Origin: an uncultured Lachnospiraceae bacterium
GTDB lineage: Bacteria; Bacillota; Clostridia; Lachnospirales; Lachnospiraceae
NCBI GenBank assembly: GCA_910587765.1
Contig: CAJUNR010000023.1
Span: 14,563 to 78,562 of the forward strand
Direction of reading: 5' to 3'
Length of the DNA stretch: 64,000 bases
Shown: piece by piece, positions 41,068 to 48,531 of the stretch
Numbering within the stretch: position 1 is the first letter of the stretch
Layout: every line of letters begins with the position of its first letter
Position numbers and translations under genes: made by a program
Notes under the pieces: model-generated
What the model was told of the DNA's origin: nothing
What the model saw: only the letters and a program-made list of their open reading frames with translations
Database searches by the model: none

Positions 41068-42708
41068 ATGGAAATTAGTGTGATCGTGTCACTGATGGGG
41101 GGCCTGGGCCTTTTTCTGCTGGGGATGAAGCAGATGAGCGACGGTCTGGAGAAGGCGGCGGGCGCCAAGATGCGCAGTATTCTGGAGGCGGTTACGACGA
41201 ACCAGATTATGGGAACTCTGGTGGGAATCCTGTTCTGCGCGGTGATTCAGTCTTCGAGCGCCACTACGGTTATGGCGGTCAGCTTTGTCAACGCGGGAAT
41301 GATGAACCTGTACCAGGCGGCCGGCGTGATCATGGGCGCCAACATCGGTACCACCGTCACCTCGCAGTTGGTGTCGTTTAATCTGTCGGCCTATGCGCCG
41401 GTGTTTCTGTTCCTTGGTGTGATCCTGACGCAGTTTGTGAAAAATGACCGGGTGAAAAAGATCGGTGAAGTCATCCTCGGCTTCGGCGTCCTCTTTATGG
41501 GACTTTCCGTCATGTCCGGAAGTATGGCGGGCCTGAAAGACTCGCCGCAGGTGGCCGCTCTGCTGGGAGGACTGGAGAATCCGATTCTGGGAGTCCTTAT
41601 GGGGACGGTGATTACCGCCATTATTCAAAGCTCTTCCGTGACTGTCAGCATTCTTCTTCTGATGGCGCAGCAGGGATTGATCGAGCTTCCGATCTGCTTT
41701 TACATTATTCTGGGATGCAACATCGGGGCTTGTATGTCCGCGATGCTTGCTTCTCTGAGCGGCAAGAAGGACGCCAAAAGGGCGGCGCTGATTCATCTTT
41801 TCTTCAATATTATAGGAACGGTAATCATCTATCTGGTATTGACGCTGGCCGGAGGTCTGGTGCTGAATGTGATTATGAAGCTGTCCGGCTCGGATCCGGG
41901 ACGCTGTGTGGCGAACGCGCATACCCTGTTCAAGATCTGTCAGGTACTGATTCTGCTTCCGTTTACCAGAGGGATCGTGAAGCTGACCTATCTGGCGGTG
42001 CCGGGAGAGGACAAGAAGGAAGATACGGAGTATCAGCTCTATTACATAGGAAAGACAGCCATGTTCTCGCCGACGACAGCGGTGATCGAGGCGGTGCGGG
42101 AACTGGAGCATATGGGAGCGCTTGCCTATGAGAATCTGAACCGCGGACTGGATGCGCTGATCAATCTGAACGAGGCGAAAATCGACAAAGTCTATGCGGT
42201 GGAAAAACAGATTAACTTTATGAATCATGCGATCACGGATTATCTGGTGAGGATCGGGCAGATGACGCTGCCGATTGACGACAGCAAAAGCATCGGCGCG
42301 CTCTTCCACGTGGTCAATGATATCGAGCGGATCGGAGATCACGCGGAGAACCTGGCGGACTCGGCAAAGAGCAGGATCCGGGATAACATTTCCTTCAGCG
42401 AGGACAGCCTGCGGGAATTACGGGAGATGAGCGCAAAGGTCAATCAGATTCTGGAGTATTCGATCGACATGTTCGCGCACAGCACCAAAGTCCATCTGCA
42501 GGATATTATGGATCTGGAAAATGAGATTGATCTGATGGAGCGTCAGTTCCAGAAGAACCACGTAGAACGGCTGACAAGGAACGAATGTTCGGCGGCGTCG
42601 GGCATGGTTTTCTCGGATGTGATGTCCGGATTTGAGCGGGTGGCGGACCATGCGACCAACATTGCCTATGCGCTGCTGGCCGAGGTGCCGGAGGAGGAAG
42701 AGGAGTAG
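41068..42708 (+). CDS. Na/Pi cotransporter family protein with PhoU-like domain
   Basis: 546 residues. Two inverted membrane repeats each hold the QSSS motif (AVIQSSSATTVMAV, AIIQSSSVTVSILL) and a GxNIGT/GCNIGA turn, the signature of SLC34/NptA-type sodium-phosphate transporters. Residues about 340-540 are a PhoU-like helical domain (NFMNHAITDYLVRIGQ, RIGDHAENLADSAKSRI) that usually regulates phosphate uptake. It is transcribed alone between two terminators. Export of phosphate is also possible in this family. Confidence 0.94.
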   Translation: MEISVIVSLMGGLGLFLLGMKQMSDGLEKAAGAKMRSILEAVTTNQIMGTLVGILFCAVIQSSSATTVMAVSFVNAGMMNLYQAAGVIMGANIGTTVTSQLVSFNLSAYAPVFLFLGVILTQFVKNDRVKKIGEVILGFGVLFMGLSVMSGSMAGLKDSPQVAALLGGLENPILGVLMGTVITAIIQSSSVTVSILLLMAQQGLIELPICFYIILGCNIGACMSAMLASLSGKKDAKRAALIHLFFNIIGTVIIYLVLTLAGGLVLNVIMKLSGSDPGRCVANAHTLFKICQVLILLPFTRGIVKLTYLAVPGEDKKEDTEYQLYYIGKTAMFSPTTAVIEAVRELEHMGALAYENLNRGLDALINLNEAKIDKVYAVEKQINFMNHAITDYLVRIGQMTLPIDDSKSIGALFHVVNDIERIGDHAENLADSAKSRIRDNISFSEDSLRELREMSAKVNQILEYSIDMFAHSTKVHLQDIMDLENEIDLMERQFQKNHVERLTRNECSAASGMVFSDVMSGFERVADHATNIAYALLAEVPEEEEE

Positions 42709-42762
42709 AACGAACAGACTGCGGCCCGTCCGGCGGCAGGGAGATGGTAAGGAGTTGACAGC

Positions 42763-43251
42763 ATGAACGAGAACAGTTACAGTGAGTATGCGGTCGCCGT
42801 TCGGCAGACCGGACAGATGAGAGCAAAACAGATTGCGGTGATTGGAGTGACGGCCGTGTCGCTGGTGCTGGCGCTGATGGTATACTGGGCGTTTCTTCTG
42901 GTGACGGCAGCCGGAGCCGTCGGCTGCTATCTGGCTTATTTAAGCAGCAGCATGGAGTACGAGACGATCTTTCTGGACGGGACGCTGGAGATTTCCGCGG
43001 TCTACCAGAAGAGCCGCAGAAAAAGAAAATTTATGTGCGATATGAAAAATGTGGCCGGATATCATCTGGGAAGGAAAGAGGACGCGGTCCGGCTGGGAAA
43101 GATCACCCGGGATTACTCTTCACACGAGGAGGGGCGGTCCTGCTGCGTGATGAAGGTGGGCACGGAAAAAGGAAACCATGTGATCTGCTTCGAGCCGGGA
43201 AAAGAGTTGGAGGAGATTCTGGAGAAAAGATATCGGACGCTGAAAGCGTAG
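42763..43251 (+). CDS. small membrane protein, possibly DUF6106
   Basis: 162 residues. Two adjacent hydrophobic segments (IAVIGVTAVSLVLALMVYWAFLL and VTAAGAVGCYLAYL region) are followed by a soluble domain with YETIFLDGTLEISAVYQKSRRKRKF, resembling bacterial PH-like domains. I recall a Clostridia family numbered DUF6106 with this pattern; not verified. Function unknown. ATG follows AAGGAG; a terminator follows the gene. Confidence 0.75.
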   Translation: MNENSYSEYAVAVRQTGQMRAKQIAVIGVTAVSLVLALMVYWAFLLVTAAGAVGCYLAYLSSSMEYETIFLDGTLEISAVYQKSRRKRKFMCDMKNVAGYHLGRKEDAVRLGKITRDYSSHEEGRSCCVMKVGTEKGNHVICFEPGKELEEILEKRYRTLKA

Positions 43252-43257
43252 AGACAA

Positions 43258-43295
43258 GTCCGGGAGAGCGGCGAACGCGGCTCCTCCGGATTTTT
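43258..43295 (+). terminator. terminator after the small membrane protein gene
   Basis: TCCGGGAGAGC and GGCTCCTCCGGA form a GC-rich stem over 43258-43290, followed by TTTTT. Confidence 0.75.
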
Positions 43296-43331
43296 CAGAT
43301 TGCTTTATAAAAAATTCATGGGATATTCATA

Positions 43332-43359
43332 TTTACCGTTTACAATGGGTTGATATACA
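43332..43359 (+). promoter_or_regulatory. possible promoter for the zinc-ribbon/DUF5685/DnaJ group
   Basis: TTTACC (43332-43337) and TATACA (43354-43359) with a 16-bp spacer lie after the terminator and 47 bp before the next ATG. It is a weak match to consensus. Confidence 0.35.
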
Positions 43360-43405
43360 GAGACGACAATGGATTCATCAATTTAGAAAAGGAGTTCCAG
43401 TTGCC

Positions 43406-43801
43406 ATGAGAGAGAGATTTTATCGTTTTATGCAGGGAAGGTACGGTCAGGATGCTTTTTCCCGCTTCCTTCTGGGGGCGGTGCTGGTCTGTATCGTACT
43501 GAATGTGCTTTTCCGGAGCCGTCTTCTGGGAGGGATTGCCTGGATTCTTCTGTTCTATACGTATTTTCGTATTTTTTCCAGAAATCACGGGGCCCGTTTC
43601 AGGGAGAACGAACGCTATCTGCAGGCGACGGCCCGGTTCCGGTTCTGGGCGGATCAGCAGAAGCGTCTGGCCGGCGAGCGGAAATACCATCACATCTATA
43701 CCTGTCCCGGATGCCGCCAGAAGATCCGCATTCCAAAGGGAAAAGGGAAGATCATGGTCCGCTGTCCCAGATGCGGCCGGGAGTTTCAGAAGAGGAGTTA
43801 G
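43406..43801 (+). CDS. membrane protein with C-terminal zinc ribbon
   Basis: 131 residues. Two closely spaced hydrophobic segments (FLLGAVLVCIVLNVLF and LLGGIAWILLFYTYFRIF) are followed by a basic linker and a zinc ribbon CPGCRQKIRIPKGKGKI..CPRCGREF at the end. Such ribbons bind zinc and often interact with nucleic acid or protein. Function unknown; it starts a three-gene group with DUF5685 and a J-domain gene, 3 bp and -4 bp apart. Confidence 0.8.
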   Translation: MRERFYRFMQGRYGQDAFSRFLLGAVLVCIVLNVLFRSRLLGGIAWILLFYTYFRIFSRNHGARFRENERYLQATARFRFWADQQKRLAGERKYHHIYTCPGCRQKIRIPKGKGKIMVRCPRCGREFQKRS

Positions 43802-43804
43802 AGG

Positions 43805-44644
43805 ATGTTCGGATATATTGTGATTCACAAGCCGGAACTGAAAGTCCGGGAGTACGAAGCGTATCAGGCCGGGTACTGCGGTCTTTGCAGAAGTCTGACA
43901 AGACGCCATGGAAGGCTGGGACAGATGACGCTCAGTTACGATATGACGTTCCTCGCTCTTCTGCTGACCGGGCTGTACGAGCCTGAGACAAAGAACGGAA
44001 GCGGACGGTGTCCGGCGCACCCGCTTCGCTGCTCACCCTATCGGGAGAATCCGTTTTACGATTACGCCGCGGACGTGAATGTGATACTGACTTATTATAA
44101 ATGTCTGGATGACTGGCAGGATGAACGAAAGTTGTCCGGGCTTTTGTATGCCGGTCTTCTGAAACGGCGGATGAGGAAGTTGAGGGCGCGGTACGGGCGG
44201 AAAATGGCGAAAACCGGAAGGCTGCTGCGGGAACTTCAGGAGGCGGAGCGGAAAAAGATCTGCGATATTGACAAAACGGCTGGATTTTTCGGGGAGATTA
44301 TGGCAGAATGGTTTGTGTACCGGCGGGATGAATGGGAGCGGACGCTGCGGCATATGGGTTTCTTTTTCGGGAAATTCATCTATTTAATGGACGCTTACGA
44401 GGATCTGGAAGAGGATCTGTCGAAGGGAAGATACAATCCTTTTGCGCAGCTTTGCAAAGGGGAGACTTTTGAACAGGACTGCAGGACGATTCTGAAGATG
44501 ATGATGGCGGAGACCGGGAGAGCGTTCGAGAAGCTGCCGATTCTCGAGGAGGCGGAGCTTTTGCGAAACATCCTGTATGCCGGCGTATGGACTCGCTATG
44601 AGCAGGTTCGCAGGAGAAGAAAGGAAATGGAAGAAAAGTCATGA
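43805..44644 (+). CDS. DUF5685-family protein, isoprenoid-synthase-like pattern
   Basis: 279 residues, mostly alpha-helical. An N-terminal YCGLCRSL with Cys pair is followed by two acidic helices: CLDDWQDERKLSG near residue 99 and YLMDAYEDLEEDLSKGRYNPF near residue 197. Two DDxxD/DxxxD-like motifs on facing helices are the layout of trans-isoprenyl synthases, squalene/phytoene synthases included, so a related all-helical fold is plausible. No function is known to me. The gene overlaps the following J-domain gene by 4 bp, indicating coupled expression. Confidence 0.8.
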   Translation: MFGYIVIHKPELKVREYEAYQAGYCGLCRSLTRRHGRLGQMTLSYDMTFLALLLTGLYEPETKNGSGRCPAHPLRCSPYRENPFYDYAADVNVILTYYKCLDDWQDERKLSGLLYAGLLKRRMRKLRARYGRKMAKTGRLLRELQEAERKKICDIDKTAGFFGEIMAEWFVYRRDEWERTLRHMGFFFGKFIYLMDAYEDLEEDLSKGRYNPFAQLCKGETFEQDCRTILKMMMAETGRAFEKLPILEEAELLRNILYAGVWTRYEQVRRRRKEMEEKS

Positions 44645-45276
44645 TGACAGACCCATATGAAGTGCTGGGGCTGCAGCGGGGCGCCTCCGATGAGGAGATC
44701 AAGAAGGCCTATCGTGCGCTCAGCCGGAAATATCACCCGGATGCCAATGTGAACAATCCCAACGCGGCGCAGGCGGAGGAGCGTTTCAAGCAGGTGCAGG
44801 CCGCGTATGATCAGATCATGAAAGAAAAAGAACAGGGATATTTCGGCTCCGGCGGTTTCGGCGGATACCAGCAGACGGGCGGAAGCGGCCAGGAGGACGA
44901 TTATACAAGATATCTGAACGCGGCCATGAACTATGTCAGGGGAGGCCGCTACCACGAGGCGCTGAATGTGCTGTCCGGCATGAGCCGCAGGGAGGCCGGC
45001 TGGTATTATCTGAGCGCAATTGCCAATAACGGCGTCGGCAACAATGTGACCGCGCTGGAGCATGCGGCCCGCGCGGTTGAGCTTGAGCCCGGCCGGATGG
45101 AATATCAGATGCTGCTGCGCCGGCTTCAGGGCGGCGGAAACTGGTATGACCAGATGAGCACGCCTTACGGCGGGATGAATATGACCGGCAGCGACATGTG
45201 CTGCCGGATGTGCCTGATGTACAATCTGTGCAGCCTCTGCTGCTGCGGCGGAAGAGGATGGGTCTTCTGCTGCTGA
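44641..45276 (+). CDS. J-domain protein with cysteine-string-like C terminus
   Basis: 211 residues. Residues 3-65 are a J domain: DPYEVLGLQRGASDEEIKKAYRA and the HPD in YHPDAN. A Gly-rich stretch and a TPR-like helical middle (MNYVRGGRYHEALNVLSGM, VTALEHAARAVELEPG) follow. The last 27 residues hold nine cysteines (CCRMC, LCSLCCC, FCC at the very end). It lacks the DnaJ zinc domain and so is a specialised co-chaperone of DnaK. Its tail resembles in composition the acylated cysteine string of eukaryotic CSP, though an iron-sulfur or metal site is as likely. It is translationally coupled with DUF5685. Confidence 0.88.
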   Translation: MMTDPYEVLGLQRGASDEEIKKAYRALSRKYHPDANVNNPNAAQAEERFKQVQAAYDQIMKEKEQGYFGSGGFGGYQQTGGSGQEDDYTRYLNAAMNYVRGGRYHEALNVLSGMSRREAGWYYLSAIANNGVGNNVTALEHAARAVELEPGRMEYQMLLRRLQGGGNWYDQMSTPYGGMNMTGSDMCCRMCLMYNLCSLCCCGGRGWVFCC

Positions 45277-45314
45277 TGGGGGGACGGAATTGTTTCAATT
45301 CTGTGCTGCTTTCA

Positions 45315-45488
45315 GCCCGATGCGGGCATATTTTCCTGGAAGACCCATTGAAGGGCGCCGGTATCAAGACACAAAAAACGTGTCTTGATACCCTTACGGG
45401 AATTAGAATACCGCTGCTTCCCTTCATTAAGTACCCATAGGGCATAAACTCCCGCGGGGTCTGGAAGGATAATATGCCCGTATCGGGC
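45315..45488. repeat. large imperfect palindrome with inner perfect hairpin
   Basis: Outer arms 45315-45346 and 45457-45488 are inverse copies of about 32 bp with roughly four differences (each contains GCCCG..CGGGCATATT). Inside, GGTATCAAGACAC (45360-45372) and GTGTCTTGATACC (45380-45392) form a perfect 13-bp stem with an A-rich 7-base loop. The minus strand reads as a short frame (MPYGYLMKGSSG...) typical of spurious annotation over dispersed elements. It fills most of the 361-bp gap 45277-45637. The remainder has a small TTTAAG / CTTAAA hairpin at about 45525-45542 and no other recognised feature. Confidence 0.6.
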
Positions 45489-45637
45489 GTCCGGGTGACA
45501 TAGATGTGAAAAGCAGTAACCAAACTTTAAGTTTTTCTTAAATTATAGTCCGGCGGGGGTGTAATTACGGGAAATGTGTGTTATGATAGGGGACGGACGG
45601 GATTTATACGTTGAAAATACGAAGATCAGAGGATAAT

Positions 45638-46744
45638 ATGAAAAAATACGCAGGAAAAGTCCGGCTTCTGTTGCTGTTGGGAGCGGTCCTGGCCTTCCAG
45701 GCGGACGGGCTGTATACGAGAGCGGCGGAACCGGTCATGGGGACGGAGGAGCCATCCGGGGAACCGGCGGCGGAAGGAGCCGGGGAGGAGCTGCCGCAGG
45801 AAGCGGCGGCTCAGACAGAGGCGGAAGCGCAGGCAGCAGCGGCGGCCCAGGCGGAAGCGGAAGCACAGGCGGCGGCAGCGGCTCAGGCGGAAGCGGAAGC
45901 ACAGGCAGCGGCGGCAGCCCAGTCGGAAGCGGCGGCTCAGGAGACCGGGACGGACGGGCAGGCGCAGACAGGGGACGGACAGGCAACGGAGAAGACGCCC
46001 GCTCCCCAGGCGAAGAAGAGCACGTCCTCTTCCGGCAAAAGCAGCCGGAAGAAAGCGGGAAACCTGACGGAGCAGGTGAAGAAGGACATCGAGTCTTCCC
46101 TGGACAAAGACGTGAAAGACGCGATCATGAACGGATATTTAAGCCTGCTGAACAAAGAATACATTCTCAAAGACGAGCTGGAGATGGATCTGGTGGGCAT
46201 AGGGGGCGGACAGGAGCTGGAAGAGCGTTCGGCGGATGCGATCAAGAAGCTGATTGCCGATGCGAAGAAAGAGAAGATGTACATCAGCGTGACCTCCTCC
46301 TACCGGACATATACGAAGCAGGTGAATCTTTTTAAGACAAAGATCCGCCGTCTGGAGTCGGCGGGTTACGATCACGAGGAAGCGGTGGAACGGGCGGCCA
46401 GAGTGGTGGCGGTTCCGGGGACGAGCGAGCATCAGCTCGGGCTGACGGTGGATTTTCTGACACGCAGCTACCGGGCACTGGACGAAGGGATCCGCAATAC
46501 GAAGGAATACCAGTGGGTGGAAGAGCACGCGTGGGAGTACGGGTATGTGATTCGTTATCCTTCCGGCAAGTCGGGGATCACGGGCATCATCTCCGAACCG
46601 TGGCACCTGCGGTATGTGGGGATTCCGGCTGCGAAACTGATGACGGAGCAGGGAATCTGCCTGGAGGAATTTTTAGGAGTGGCTTACGATGGGCAGAAAG
46701 ATGGAATTTCGTATGGAGCGGGATGGGCTAATACAGGCCGGTGA
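45638..46744 (+). CDS. VanY-type D-alanyl-D-alanine carboxypeptidase with Ala/Glu/Gln linker
   Basis: 368 residues. A signal peptide (VRLLLLLGAVLAFQADG) is followed by a low-complexity segment of about 60 residues repeating AEAEAQAAAAAQ units, then a Ser/Lys-rich stretch. The peptidase M15B domain has SSYRTYTKQVNLF, the zinc/catalytic SEHQLGLTVDF near residue 263 and EPWHLRYVG near residue 320. It trims terminal D-Ala from peptidoglycan stem peptides. The start at 45638 follows AGAGGA. The repetitive linker probably spans the wall. Confidence 0.92.
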   Translation: MKKYAGKVRLLLLLGAVLAFQADGLYTRAAEPVMGTEEPSGEPAAEGAGEELPQEAAAQTEAEAQAAAAAQAEAEAQAAAAAQAEAEAQAAAAAQSEAAAQETGTDGQAQTGDGQATEKTPAPQAKKSTSSSGKSSRKKAGNLTEQVKKDIESSLDKDVKDAIMNGYLSLLNKEYILKDELEMDLVGIGGGQELEERSADAIKKLIADAKKEKMYISVTSSYRTYTKQVNLFKTKIRRLESAGYDHEEAVERAARVVAVPGTSEHQLGLTVDFLTRSYRALDEGIRNTKEYQWVEEHAWEYGYVIRYPSGKSGITGIISEPWHLRYVGIPAAKLMTEQGICLEEFLGVAYDGQKDGISYGAGWANTGR

Positions 46745-46955
46745 CCGGGTAAAGCTGAAGGAAGATATGTCCGGCACGATGGCGGGAACTGTCTATTATT
46801 ATACGATCCGGGATGCGGTGGCCATGTCCAACAATACGAAGAAGAGGGTTTCGGCACTGGAGGGCGTCGTCCGCGCCATCGAGGCGAAGGAAAGCTACTG
46901 GACGGTGACGGTGGAGCTGGAAGAGGAGCCGGAAACGGACGGCGTACGGCCCTGA
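46689..46955 (+). CDS. small conserved-looking protein overlapping the carboxypeptidase end
   Basis: 88 residues from the ATG at 46689, which follows AGGAG by 10 bp and lies 56 bp inside the previous gene in another frame. It reads GDRVKLKEDMSGTMAGTVYYYTIRD, then VSALEGVVRAIEAKESYWTVTVELEEE, a plausible small beta-barrel. No family recognised with certainty. The long overlap is odd; a later start at 46701 would shorten it little. Probably real because the ribosome site and residue composition are good. Confidence 0.6.
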   Translation: MGRKMEFRMERDGLIQAGDRVKLKEDMSGTMAGTVYYYTIRDAVAMSNNTKKRVSALEGVVRAIEAKESYWTVTVELEEEPETDGVRP

Positions 46956-46995
46956 CCGGGAAGACAAAACGAGAGGCGTTAAGGGGGGAAGCGAC

Positions 46996-48042
46996 ATGAG
47001 CGGGAGAGACGGATACGGATTTTGTCCAAGATGCGGCGCTCTGATGCAGGACGGCATCTGCCGAAGCTGCGGCTATTCGGAGGGGAATCCATGGCACAGA
47101 GGCGCGGAGGGACAGCAGACCGGGACAGGCTGGACGGAGCCTTATGGAGGAGCGCAGGGGCAGAACCCTCAGGCTCCTGTTATAAAACCGGTGAAAAATA
47201 AAAAGGGAAACGGCAGAACCGTCGGCATCATCTGCGCAGTGATCGGCATTTTATGCGTGGCGGCCATTGTCCTGTTTATGATCTTCTCCATCCGCAAAGT
47301 TGTGCGGGAAGTCGAGAAGGAGATGCCGGATTACCATTCGGAGGACGGGTATTTCGGTTACGGAAACCCTTATGAGGACGACTGGTATGACAACTACGGC
47401 GGGGATTCCTCCGACGGGGAATATGTGCCGGACGAGAAGGATGACTATTATAAGGAGATTACCGACGCCACCTCCGGAGATCTGGATTATCAGGTCATAT
47501 GGGGAACGCTGTCGCTGCGTCCGGAGGACGAGGACGACGGATGCACGTATGAGTGCGTCTATCCGGTCCTGACCGGCGAGGGCGAGGAGGAGAAATATGC
47601 GGCCATGAACCGCGTGATCGAGGATCTGGTGTGCAAATATAAAGGCCGCTACCGGGAATATGCTTCCGGCGCTTCGAGCTACGGCTATGTGACGTACATG
47701 GATGAGGAGAAGATCAGCGTGGCTGTCCGGCACAGCTTTTATGAGAAAAAGACAACGGTTCCGAGAGTGGAAGCGGTCACTCTGCGGGTGGACAACGGCG
47801 AAGTCATTTCCCATGAGGAGATGGCAGAGGTGGATGAAGAGCTGGTCTGGCAGTTCCGCTCGAGAAATACGTACCAGAACGGCAAGGTGGAGTTCGTGGA
47901 CGGGCTGTCGGATGAGGAACTGATGGAATATCTCAAAAGCGGGGAAGACAGCGTGATGTTCTACACTCCCGTCGGTCTGGAAATCGGCTTTAATTATGAC
48001 GGCGGATGGGTGACGGTCACACTGAAGACGAACACGGTGTAA
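46996..48042 (+). CDS. zinc-ribbon membrane protein with RsiV-like (DUF4163/DUF3298) outer domain
   Basis: 348 residues. An N-terminal zinc ribbon CPRCGALMQDGICRSCGY is followed by a disordered Gly/Gln/Pro segment, one membrane helix (TVGIICAVIGILCVAAIVLFMIF) and an acidic Tyr/Asp/Gly-rich spacer. The outer domain from about residue 160 (YECVYPVLTGEGEEEKYAAMNRVIEDLV, SFYEKKTTVPRVEAVTLRVDNGEV) resembles DUF4163/DUF3298 domains of anti-sigma RsiV, which bind lysozyme in B. subtilis. Sensing a wall signal is a possible role. No sigma factor gene is adjacent, so the signalling partner is unknown. Confidence 0.75.
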   Translation: MSGRDGYGFCPRCGALMQDGICRSCGYSEGNPWHRGAEGQQTGTGWTEPYGGAQGQNPQAPVIKPVKNKKGNGRTVGIICAVIGILCVAAIVLFMIFSIRKVVREVEKEMPDYHSEDGYFGYGNPYEDDWYDNYGGDSSDGEYVPDEKDDYYKEITDATSGDLDYQVIWGTLSLRPEDEDDGCTYECVYPVLTGEGEEEKYAAMNRVIEDLVCKYKGRYREYASGASSYGYVTYMDEEKISVAVRHSFYEKKTTVPRVEAVTLRVDNGEVISHEEMAEVDEELVWQFRSRNTYQNGKVEFVDGLSDEELMEYLKSGEDSVMFYTPVGLEIGFNYDGGWVTVTLKTNTV

Positions 48043-48066
48043 GATGTTTGGAGCAGGAGAGCCGGT

Positions 48067-48366
48067 ATGGTGAAAAGAATCGATCTGTTTCATCTCCCGT
48101 TCTATCAGAAGGAGGCGTTTACCGGTTCCGACAGAGGGATCCGCTTCTGGATCGGGAAGTCGGAGTGTGCACAGGAGGACACACAGGAGCAGGCGGCGGT
48201 GCTTCGGACCATTCTGTGGCCGGAGCCCTTCGCTCTGGACGCGACGGCGGATGAAAAGAAAATCAGCAGGGATTTTGCTTTTTCGGAAGAGGGTCTGGAC
48301 GATGCCTTTGAGTGGATTATGGGAGAGGGCAGAGAACGCGTTCTGAAGATGCATTCCGATACATGA
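48067..48366 (+). CDS. hypothetical protein
   Basis: 99 residues; ATG after GGAGAG, 24 bp beyond the previous stop. Features are DLFHLPFYQKEAFTGSDRGIRFWIG, ILWPEPFALDATADEKK and FAFSEEGLDDAFEWIMGEG. No domain recognised. It appears soluble, and operonic with the zinc-ribbon gene. A bidirectional terminator follows. Confidence 0.65.
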   Translation: MVKRIDLFHLPFYQKEAFTGSDRGIRFWIGKSECAQEDTQEQAAVLRTILWPEPFALDATADEKKISRDFAFSEEGLDDAFEWIMGEGRERVLKMHSDT

Positions 48367-48396
48367 AAAATGGAAGGCAGGGCGCCCTCCATTTTT
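48366..48396. terminator. bidirectional terminator
   Basis: AAAAATGGA (48366-48374) pairs with TCCATTTTT (48388-48396) around a GC-rich core (GGGCGCCC). A and T runs on either side allow termination in both directions. Confidence 0.8.
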
Positions 48397-48439
48397 CATC
48401 GCAAACACATTTTATACAACAAAAGCAATCCTTCTGATG

Positions 48440-48468
48440 TTGATCTGATACGGATATTTTAGTATAAT
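48440..48468 (+). promoter_or_regulatory. promoter of the LysR gene
   Basis: TTGATC (48440-48445) and a perfect TATAAT (48463-48468) are 17 bp apart. Downstream, near 48490-48520, an AT-rich inverted repeat (ATTTTTTTCAT / ATGAAAAAAAAT) could be a regulator site or an mRNA stem. Confidence 0.65.
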
Positions 48469-48531
48469 TTGCCGCATAAGTAAAATTCATTTTTTTCATG
48501 CTTTGAATGAAAAAAAATCAAGGAGAAGTCT

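Noticed and set aside
41089..42342. 417-codon minus-strand frame opposite the Na/Pi transporter
   Set aside because: His/Arg/Gln-rich shadow translation with no domain; the sense gene is clear.
45360..45392. Perfect 13-bp hairpin as a simple terminator of the J-protein gene
   Set aside because: No T run follows and it is nested in a larger inverted repeat, so a dispersed element fits better.
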